Positions 6,656 to 12,920 of a stretch of DNA of 64,000 nucleotides are shown piece after piece. Numbering within the stretch: position 1 is the first letter of the stretch; each line of letters begins with the position of its first letter. The DNA is from TK10-74A sp965217625 (GTDB lineage Bacteria > Chloroflexota > Dehalococcoidia > Bin125). Where the stretch lies: the NCBI GenBank assembly GCA_965217625.1, contig OZ244557.1, positions 2,108,001-2,172,000 on the forward strand. Reading direction: 5' to 3'. The position numbers were made by a program, and so were the translations under genes. The notes under the pieces were generated by a model that did no database searches, was not told where the DNA came from, and was given only the letters and a program-made list of their open reading frames with translations.

Positions 6656-9004
6656 ATGAGCGACCGGAACTATTGGACCACCCTGCGACAGCGAAAGATC
6701 TCGCGTCGCACCATGTTGGGAGCCAGCGCCAAAGCCGGCGTTGGTGTAGCCGGGCTCGCGCTGGTCGGCTGCGGCGACGACGACGAGCCCGACGCCGGGG
6801 CCGTGGCCGCCGAACGGGCCGCCGCGGCCGCGGAAGAGGCCGCTGCTGCGGCCATCGCCGCCGGCGAGGCGCGCGCCGCTGAGACCGAGGCCGCCGCCGC
6901 CGCCGCCGCCGCGGCGGCAGACGCCGCGGGCGAGGCCTCCGACGCGGCCGCGCAGGCCGCCGCGGCGGCGGCAGACGCCGCCGCCCTGGCCGCCGAGGCG
7001 GCCGAATCGGAGGACGCCGCCAACGCGGCCGCCGCCGCGGAAGCCGCGGCTGCCGCCGCCGCCCAGGCCGCCGATGCCGCGTCCGCGGCCGGCGATCAGG
7101 CTGCCGCGGCCGTCGCCGCTGCCGCATCCGAGGCCGCCGAGGCCGCCGCCCAGGCCGCCCGCGACGCCGCTGCCGCGGTCGAGGCCGGTACCGCCACCGC
7201 CGAGGCTGCCCAGGCCGCCATCGACGCGGCCGCCGAGGCCGCCGCTGCGGCTGCCGCCGCGGCCGGGGAAGCGTCCGCCGCCGCCGGGGAGGCCGCCGCC
7301 ACGGCTCAGGAGACCGCCGAAGCCGCGGCCGAGACCGCCGCCGCCGCCGTCGCCGCCGCCCAAGAGGCCGCGGACGCGGCCCGCGAGGCCGCCGAAAGCG
7401 CGGCCATGGCCACGGCGGAGGACGAGGGTCCGGCCGCCGGCGAGATCGACACGGAGGCCACGGTGCGGCTCGCCCTGGCGGCCGACAACGGCGGTCTGGA
7501 CCCCCATCGGTCGGGTAGCCAGGTCAACTACCAGAACTCCCACGGCGTGTTCGAACGATGCGTGAACGTCGATCCCAACAACGGGAATCCCGCGCCGAAC
7601 CTGTTCACGTGGGAACTGCCCGACGAGGTGACCTGGAATTTCACCGTCAAGGACAACGTCTTCTTCCACAACGGGCAGCAGTTGTCGGCGGAAGACATCA
7701 TCTTCACGTACGAGCGGATCGGGCACCTCGCCGAGTACCACAGCGGTGGCGACACGTCGGACCACCCCGGCGGCTGGTCGTCCGCGCGCATCACATTCGG
7801 CGCCCAGAAATGGGCGGGCTATTCCCAGACCGACGACCTGCACTGGACGCTGACGACCCACGGCCCCGACGCGACGATCCCGGGTGGGGCCATGTCCGTT
7901 CCGTACGTCATGTCCAAGGCGGACACCGAGGAGCGCGGAGATGCGGCCGTGGACGCCTCGTCCATGGGCTCGGGCTACATGAAGTTCGTCAGCCATGCCG
8001 AGGACACCGACTTCGTCTTCGACCGCAACGACGACTACCACATCCCGTGGTCGGCCACGCCGACGCCGATCGCGGGGGCGTCCTACCGGCGGCAGGTGCA
8101 CCTCGTGCGGCCCGAGCCCCTCTCCCGCATCGCGGGGATGGAGGCGGGCGAGATCGACGTCGCGTACAGCCTGACCCCGGACGTGGTGGAACCGATCCTG
8201 GACGACCCCGATTTCAACGTCGGCACGGGCTGGGCCTTCAATCCGAACCAGTACCTGAAGGCGAACTGGTTGATCCCGGAACTCAACGGCGGACCGAACC
8301 CGTTCCTCGACGAGCGGGTGCGCAAGGCCCTGAACCACGCGATCGACAAGCAGGCGATCATCGACAACCTGATGACCGGCGAGGAGGGGTTCTCGTACAC
8401 CGGCTGGCGGGGGAGCGCCTTCTACCCGCAGGAAGCGCTCGAGGCGATCGGCCCGTACGAGTACGACCCGGATCTCGCGCGGGCGCTGCTCGCCGAGGCC
8501 GGCTACCCGGACGGGTTCTCGACGCCGTTCCACTTCGGCGTCGGCCATATTCCGACCGAGCCCCAGGTGGCGCTGGTCATTCAGCAGGATCTGGCGGCCG
8601 TCGGCGTCGAGCTCGATATGCGCTCGTACCCGGCCAGCGAGTTCTTCGCCATGATGCGCACCAAGGAGCAACCCGGGCTCTACTTCTTCCATAACGGCGC
8701 CATCTATGAGCCGGAGGTCATGATCGCCTCGCAGATCGCTCCCGACGAGGGAGGGACCTACGCGGTCCAGGTGAACCCGGAGCTCGACGACCTGCGTGAT
8801 CGCACGCGGACCGCGCTCAACCCGGATGATCGGGCCCAGGCGATCGAGGACCTCTACGTGGCGCACTACAAGATCGCGTCCTACATCTACCTGACGGAGC
8901 GCTTCGTGTATCACGCGACGGTCGGCAACGTGGAGTGGAACCTCGGCCCCGCGCAGATCGCCGACATGCACCAGGCCCACCAGGTCAACGTGCGGACGGC
9001 GTAG
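6656..9004 (+). CDS. ABC transporter substrate-binding lipoprotein with Ala-rich stalk (family 5)
   Basis: A 782-residue extracytoplasmic binding protein of the peptide/nickel/opine class (SBP family 5). The N-terminus has a twin-arginine signal (KISRRTMLGAS) ending in the lipobox LVGC, so it is probably Tat-exported and lipid-anchored. Residues about 45-258 are nearly all Ala with regularly spaced Glu, Asp, Gln and Arg, predicting a long helical or coiled-coil stalk. The SBP domain follows (TVRLALAADNGGLDPH, later WNFTVKDNVFFHNGQQLSAE and ERVRKALNHAIDKQAI). Permease genes follow at 9224. The gene at 24684-26906 encodes a protein with almost the same signal peptide and stalk. Start chosen at 6656 after GGAAGGGA; an upstream ATG at 6651 is followed at once by TGA. 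Confidence 0.9.
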   Translation: MSDRNYWTTLRQRKISRRTMLGASAKAGVGVAGLALVGCGDDDEPDAGAVAAERAAAAAEEAAAAAIAAGEARAAETEAAAAAAAAAADAAGEASDAAAQAAAAAADAAALAAEAAESEDAANAAAAAEAAAAAAAQAADAASAAGDQAAAAVAAAASEAAEAAAQAARDAAAAVEAGTATAEAAQAAIDAAAEAAAAAAAAAGEASAAAGEAAATAQETAEAAAETAAAAVAAAQEAADAAREAAESAAMATAEDEGPAAGEIDTEATVRLALAADNGGLDPHRSGSQVNYQNSHGVFERCVNVDPNNGNPAPNLFTWELPDEVTWNFTVKDNVFFHNGQQLSAEDIIFTYERIGHLAEYHSGGDTSDHPGGWSSARITFGAQKWAGYSQTDDLHWTLTTHGPDATIPGGAMSVPYVMSKADTEERGDAAVDASSMGSGYMKFVSHAEDTDFVFDRNDDYHIPWSATPTPIAGASYRRQVHLVRPEPLSRIAGMEAGEIDVAYSLTPDVVEPILDDPDFNVGTGWAFNPNQYLKANWLIPELNGGPNPFLDERVRKALNHAIDKQAIIDNLMTGEEGFSYTGWRGSAFYPQEALEAIGPYEYDPDLARALLAEAGYPDGFSTPFHFGVGHIPTEPQVALVIQQDLAAVGVELDMRSYPASEFFAMMRTKEQPGLYFFHNGAIYEPEVMIASQIAPDEGGTYAVQVNPELDDLRDRTRTALNPDDRAQAIEDLYVAHYKIASYIYLTERFVYHATVGNVEWNLGPAQIADMHQAHQVNVRTA

Positions 9005-9040
9005 GAGGGCCAAGCGAACGCGCCCATCGGCCGCAACCGG

Positions 9041-9110
9041 AGCCGCCGCCGCAAGGCGGCGGCTCTGCGCGCGGGCCGGCCGTCCGGGTCGCCGCCGGCC
9101 GGCCCCGCGC
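9041..9110 (+). promoter_or_regulatory. Two strong hairpins between binding-protein and permease genes
   Basis: The first hairpin is AGCCGCCGCC (9041-9050), a GCAA tetraloop, and GGCGGCGGCT (9055-9064). The second pairs 9067-9082 with 9096-9110, fifteen base pairs with one bulged C. No T-run follows. In binding-protein operons such structures commonly protect the upstream mRNA and lower permease expression. A TAGACT box at 9158-9163 could be a secondary promoter for the permeases. Confidence 0.7.
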
Positions 9111-9223
9111 GGATTGCCGGCACGCGCAAGGCGTAGCGGAGCAACGTCGTGCCGACCTAGACTGGGGCGGCCGGCGCGGAGGCGGGAGGAGCCGGCGCCG
9201 TCCGGCGGGCAGCGGGGATCGCG

Positions 9224-10156
9224 ATGCAGTTCTGGAACTTCCTCGTCGTGCGTCTGCTGCAGGCGGTCGTCGTCATCGTCATCGTCGTCAGTCTCGTCTT
9301 CCTCGTCTCGCGGCTGGTGGGCAACCCCGAGCAGTTCCTCGCCGGGCCCGACGCGACGGAGGAGGATCTCGCCGTCATCGAGGAACGCTTCGGCCTCAAC
9401 GACCCGCTGATCGTGCAGTACGGCAACTTCCTGGCCGATCTCCTCCGGGGCGACTTCGGCCATTCCTGGATGGGGGGCGGCGCCTCGGCGATCGCCTCGA
9501 TCGGCGAGCGCGCCTGGAACACGTTCAAGCTGGGCATCGCGGCGCTCGCCTTCGCGATCGTGACGGCGGTCCCGCTGGGCGTGGCCGCCGCCCTGCGCCG
9601 CGGCGGCGTGGTCGACTGGCTGGCGCGCGCGCTGGCCGTCGTGGGGCAGGCGGTGCCCGGCTTCTGGCTGGGCCTGATGATGATCTTCTTCTTCGCCGTG
9701 CGGCTCGACCTGGTGCCCACCGGCGGCGCGGCGGGCTGGCAGTCGCTGATCCTGCCGGCGATCTCGCTGGGCATGCTGGAGATGGCCGCGATCATGCGGC
9801 TGACGCGCTCGGGGATGATCGAGGTCATGGACACCGACTTCATCCGCACGGCCCGCGCCAAGGGCCTGCCCGAGCGCACGGTGATCATGCGGCACGGGCT
9901 GCGCCACGCCATGCTGCCGGTGGTCACGATCCTGGGCATCGGCATGGGCCGGCTGATCGCCGGCTCGGTGATCATTGAGGTCGTCTTCGCCTGGCCCGGC
10001 GTCGGGCGGCTGATCATCGACTCGATCGTGCGCTCCGACTACCCGATGGTGCAGGCCGCGATCATCGTGCTGGCGGCGTCGATCTCGCTGGCCAACGTGC
10101 TCGTCGACCTCTCCTACCGCTTCATCGACCCGCGCATCCGGGTGGGGTCGCTCTGA
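9224..10156 (+). CDS. ABC transporter permease, OppB/DppB type
   Basis: A 310-residue inner-membrane permease. It has an N-terminal membrane helix (LLQAVVVIVIVVSLVFLV), the extracytoplasmic segment containing LAVIEERFGLNDPLIVQYGNF typical of DppB/OppB, and five further helices; the EAA-type cytoplasmic loop that docks the ATPase is around FIRTARAKGLPERTVIMRH. It forms the channel with the next gene for uptake of peptides or similar solutes captured by the upstream binding protein. Its TGA overlaps the ATG of the second permease (TGATG). No ATP-binding subunit is encoded nearby. Confidence 0.93.
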   Translation: MQFWNFLVVRLLQAVVVIVIVVSLVFLVSRLVGNPEQFLAGPDATEEDLAVIEERFGLNDPLIVQYGNFLADLLRGDFGHSWMGGGASAIASIGERAWNTFKLGIAALAFAIVTAVPLGVAAALRRGGVVDWLARALAVVGQAVPGFWLGLMMIFFFAVRLDLVPTGGAAGWQSLILPAISLGMLEMAAIMRLTRSGMIEVMDTDFIRTARAKGLPERTVIMRHGLRHAMLPVVTILGIGMGRLIAGSVIIEVVFAWPGVGRLIIDSIVRSDYPMVQAAIIVLAASISLANVLVDLSYRFIDPRIRVGSL

Positions 10157-11049
10157 TGGCGCAGGACGCAACCGCCGCGCTCGCTCCGCCGATCCTCAAG
10201 CGGCCCCGGCGCCGCAACTGGCGGCGCTACGCCGGCCTCTCCATCCCCGCCACCGTCGCCCTGGTGTTCGTCGTCTGCGGCGCCTTCGCGGGGCTGCTCT
10301 CCCCCGACGATCCCAACTTCATCGTCCTCGCCGACCGGCTGCAGCCGCCCGTCTTCGACGGCGGCGCCTGGGATCACGCCCTCGGCACCGACGACCTGGG
10401 CCGGGACATCCTCAGCCGCATCCTGCACGGCGCCCGGGTCTCGCTCATCGTCGTGGTCACCGTGGTGCCCGGGGCGGCGGTGATCGGCACGCTGATCGGC
10501 CTGGTGTCGGGCTGGCGGGGCGGCCTCACCGGGAACCTGCTGATGCGGCTGACGGACATTCAGCTGGCGCTGCCGTCGATCCTCTTCGCCGTCTTCCTGG
10601 GCAGCGTTTTGGGCCCCAGCCTGCGCAACGTGGTCATCATCCTGCTGATCTGGACCTGGTCGCCCTACGCCCGCCTGGTGCGCGCGGAGACGATCTCGCT
10701 GCGCGAGCGTGACTTCGTGACCGCCTCGCGCGCGGTCGGCGCCGGCGGCGTCTGGATCATGCGCAAGCACCTGTTCCCCAACCTGATCAACACCGTCGTG
10801 GTGATCATGACGCTGGAGGTCGCGATCGTGATCCTGGCCGAGGCGGCGCTGAGCTTCCTCGGCGTCGGCGTGCCGCCCGGCACGCCCTCCTGGGGCGCCA
10901 TGATCACCGAGGCCCGCAACTACATGGTCCAGGCCTGGTGGGCGATCTGGTTGCCGGGCATCGCGCTGATGGTCGTCTCGTTCACCGGCAACCTGATGGG
11001 CGACTGGCTCCGCGACGCCCTCGATCCGCGGCTGCGCCACGTGCGCTAG
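10156..11049 (+). CDS. ABC transporter permease, OppC/DppC type
   Basis: A 297-residue second permease subunit. After a basic N-terminal tail comes a membrane helix (about 25-45), the OppC-typical sequence HALGTDDLGRDILSRILHGAR at about 75-95, then five helices; the EAA loop is around DFVTASRAVGAGGVWIMRKH. The end (MGDWLRDALDPRLR) is standard for the family. Translationally coupled to the preceding permease. The operon stops here: oppD/oppF-type ATPase genes would be expected next but a palindromic repeat and an insertion sequence follow instead, so ATPases must come from elsewhere or were lost. Confidence 0.93.
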   Translation: MAQDATAALAPPILKRPRRRNWRRYAGLSIPATVALVFVVCGAFAGLLSPDDPNFIVLADRLQPPVFDGGAWDHALGTDDLGRDILSRILHGARVSLIVVVTVVPGAAVIGTLIGLVSGWRGGLTGNLLMRLTDIQLALPSILFAVFLGSVLGPSLRNVVIILLIWTWSPYARLVRAETISLRERDFVTASRAVGAGGVWIMRKHLFPNLINTVVVIMTLEVAIVILAEAALSFLGVGVPPGTPSWGAMITEARNYMVQAWWAIWLPGIALMVVSFTGNLMGDWLRDALDPRLRHVR

Positions 11050-11055
11050 CGAACC

Positions 11056-11100
11056 TCACCCCCTAACCCCCTCTCCATTGCAGAGCAATGGACAGGGGGG
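11056..11100. repeat. Palindromic intergenic repeat, unit B
   Basis: Arms CCCCCTCTCCATTGC (11067-11081) and GCAATGGACAGGGGG (11085-11099) pair with one mismatch around a 3-nt loop. The unit starts 7 bp after the permease stop, preceded by CCTCACCCCCTAA. It may serve as a transcript-end hairpin as well. Confidence 0.8.
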
Positions 11101-11115
11101 ATCGGTTCCCTCTCC

Positions 11116-12328
11116 CTCTGGAGACCTGCGCGTAAGTCGATTTGGCGGGGTCTGGGTGGCTCGCGGTGTGTTTGGGGGGGCGGATGCCGGCGGGTGGCGG
11201 GGGTCGGGCGGCCGCGGTGCAGCCCGTCGGCGTTGGCGGGCGGCCGCGCGGCGCCGCGCGGGGGCGGTGGCGGGCGGCCGGCGGGGCGCCTCAGGCGAGC
11301 AGCGCGTCGGCGCGGCGGAGGTTGTAGGCCATGCAGGTGAAGAGCAGTTCGAGCGCGTTGCGTTCGAGCCCGCGGTAGCGCACGCGGCGGTAGCCGTAGT
11401 GCTGTTTGAGCGTCGCGAAGACCCGCTCGACGGCCGACCGGCGGCGTTCGATCAGGCGGTTGCGGCGCTGCTGCCAGTGGGGCAGCCGGGCCAGGTGCTT
11501 GTGCCGCCGGTGCGCGATCCGGTCCTTGACCCCGGCCGCGCGCAGCCGCCGCCGGCGGTCCTGATGCTCGTAGGCGCGGTCGGCGTAGACGGCCCGCTCG
11601 TCGCCCACGATCAAGTGGTCGGCGACCTGCGACTCGTTGACGTGGGCGGGGTGCAGCTCGGCCCGGCGGACCAGGCCCGACCCCTGGTCCACGCCCAGAT
11701 GGGCTTGGTAGCCGAAGTACGCGCGGCCGCGCTTGCGCGTCCAACTGGCGTCCGGGTCGCGGGGGCTGCGCCCGCCCGGGCCGGCGCCCGGGCCCGGGCG
11801 GCGCACCTGCGCCTCGACCACGGTGGCGTCCAACAGCGCGCCCTGTTTGACCACCAGCCCCCGCGCCTCCAACTGCCGGTTCAGTTCGGCGAACAGCCGC
11901 GGCGCCAGCCCGCGCCGCGCCAGCTGCCGCCGGAAGCGGCTCACGGTCGCCCGGTCCGGCGCGTCCTCCTGCAGCCCCAGCCCGACGAAGCGGCGGAACG
12001 AGAGGCGGTCCCAGAGCGCCGCCTCCAACTCCTCGTCCGAGAGGTCGTACCACTCGCCCAAGAGCAACGCCTTGACCATCAGCAGCGGCGGGTAGGCCGG
12101 CCGGCCGCGCGGCGCGGCGTACACCACCGCCACGATCTCCGCCAACGGCGCCCAGTCGACCAACGCCGCGATCCGCTCCAACTGCGCGTTGCGCCCCAAT
12201 CGCGCCGGCGCCAAGGCCTCCATGAACGTCTCGCCGCTGGACTCGCGATGCATGGCCTATCCCCCTTGCGAGACCCTCAGCCGCTCCCATGATCCCACAT
12301 CCACCGACTTACGCGCAGGTCTCCTCTG
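11116..12328. mobile_element. Insertion sequence (IS5-like), 1203 bp, with 5-bp target duplication
   Basis: The element spans 11121-12323. Its ends are perfect 19-bp inverted repeats starting GAGACCTGCGCGTAAGTCG, and it is flanked by the direct repeat CTCTG (11116-11120 and 12324-12328). It encodes one transposase on the minus strand and has about 150 bp of GC-rich non-coding DNA at its left end. Joining the flanks restores a palindromic repeat like the intact one at 24567-24600, so it landed inside a dispersed repeat. The intact ends and clean duplication suggest a recent insertion. Confidence 0.9.
11291..12253 (-). CDS. IS5-like DDE transposase
   Basis: A 320-residue transposase filling most of the insertion sequence. 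The N-terminal region (WAPLAEIVAVVYAAPRGRPA ... LLMVKALLLGEWYDLSDEEL) matches the DUF772 domain that precedes the DDE_Tnp_1 catalytic domain of IS5-family enzymes. Likely catalytic acidic residues are the Asp in ALLDATVVEA, the Asp in VYADRAYE, and the Glu in SAVERVFATLK. A very basic helix lies before the last motif. The frame is uninterrupted. Long alternative frames across the element are shadows of its high GC content. Confidence 0.9.
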   Translation of the reverse strand: MHRESSGETFMEALAPARLGRNAQLERIAALVDWAPLAEIVAVVYAAPRGRPAYPPLLMVKALLLGEWYDLSDEELEAALWDRLSFRRFVGLGLQEDAPDRATVSRFRRQLARRGLAPRLFAELNRQLEARGLVVKQGALLDATVVEAQVRRPGPGAGPGGRSPRDPDASWTRKRGRAYFGYQAHLGVDQGSGLVRRAELHPAHVNESQVADHLIVGDERAVYADRAYEHQDRRRRLRAAGVKDRIAHRRHKHLARLPHWQQRRNRLIERRRSAVERVFATLKQHYGYRRVRYRGLERNALELLFTCMAYNLRRADALLA

Positions 12329-12358
12329 GGAGAGGGCTAGGGTGAGGGCCCGCGCCCG

Positions 12359-12407
12359 CCGAGGCCCCCTCACCCCCACCCTCTCCCTCAGGGAGAGGGG
12401 GTTAGGG
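12359..12407. repeat. Palindromic intergenic repeat, unit D
   Basis: CCCTCTCCCT (12379-12388) and AGGGAGAGGG (12390-12399) form a near-continuous palindrome, flanked by CCCCCTCACCCCCA and GGTTAGGG. It lies immediately to the right of the repeat unit split by the insertion sequence. Confidence 0.75.
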
Positions 12408-12409
12408 AA

Positions 12410-12429
12410 GGGCGGTTCGCGAACCGCCC
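12410..12429. repeat. 20-bp perfect palindrome
   Basis: GGGCGGTTCG followed by its exact reverse complement CGAACCGCCC, then CTACGATG. It sits between two CCCTCTCC-type repeats and may belong to a second dispersed repeat family; only this copy was seen in the window. The symmetrical centre TTCGCGAA could bind a dimeric protein. Confidence 0.6.
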
Positions 12430-12455
12430 CTACGATGTCTCGCCCCGGCCCTCCG

Positions 12456-12506
12456 GTTCCCCCTCTCCAGCGCTTCAGCTGGAGAGGGGGTTCGGGGGTG
12501 AGGTTC
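12456..12506. repeat. Palindromic intergenic repeat, unit E
   Basis: Arms CCCCCTCTCCAGC (12459-12471) and GCTGGAGAGGGGG (12478-12490) pair perfectly over 13 bp around a 6-nt loop, followed by TTCGGGGGTGAGG. It lies just downstream of the zincin gene on the other strand, where it could end transcription. Confidence 0.8.
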
Positions 12507-12517
12507 AGGTGGGCGCG

Positions 12518-12886
12518 CTAGTACGCGCCGATGTCGTGCAGGCGCTCGTCGTCGATGCCGAAGTGGTGCGCGACCTCGTGCAGCACCGTCCGGCGCACCT
12601 GCGCGAAGACCTCCGCATCGCTGCGGCAGACCGACTCGATGGCTTCCTGGTAGATCATGATCCGGTCCGGCAGCGTGTTGCCGTAGTAGCTGCCGCGCAC
12701 CGTCAGCGGATGGCCCACGTAGAGCCCCAGCAGCTGGTCGCGGGGGCCCAGGCCCGCCTCGGCGCGCTCCTCGGCCGTGGGCCGCATGCGGACCAGGATC
12801 TCGACGTTATCGAGCTGCTCGGCGAACTCGGGCGGGATCGCCGCCACGGCCGCCTCGACCACCCGCCGGAATCGCGCGCGATGCAT
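12518..12886 (-). CDS. Zincin-like metallopeptidase family protein
   Basis: A 122-residue protein of the PF06262 family (minimal zincins, often annotated as metallopeptidase family protein). The HExxHxxG motif (LHEVAHHFGIDDERL) is near the C-terminus, with two His and a Glu for zinc binding and catalysis and the Asp expected after the glycine. The start ATG follows TATGGT by 6 nt without an SD, indicating a leaderless transcript. The substrate of this family is unknown. It is followed downstream by repeat unit E. Confidence 0.88.
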   Translation of the reverse strand: MHRARFRRVVEAAVAAIPPEFAEQLDNVEILVRMRPTAEERAEAGLGPRDQLLGLYVGHPLTVRGSYYGNTLPDRIMIYQEAIESVCRSDAEVFAQVRRTVLHEVAHHFGIDDERLHDIGAY

Positions 12887-12920
12887 GCGCCCACCATACC
12901 GGCCCCAGGCCGGACGCTCG

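Noticed and set aside
6551..10171. 1206-residue minus-strand ORF opposite the binding-protein operon
   Set aside because: Gly-rich mirror image of the Ala-rich stalk and permease genes; no start context and no domain.
11046..12290. Longer ORFs on both strands over the insertion sequence
   Set aside because: They extend past the inverted repeats and lack transposase motifs; the 320-residue minus-strand frame has the DDE pattern.
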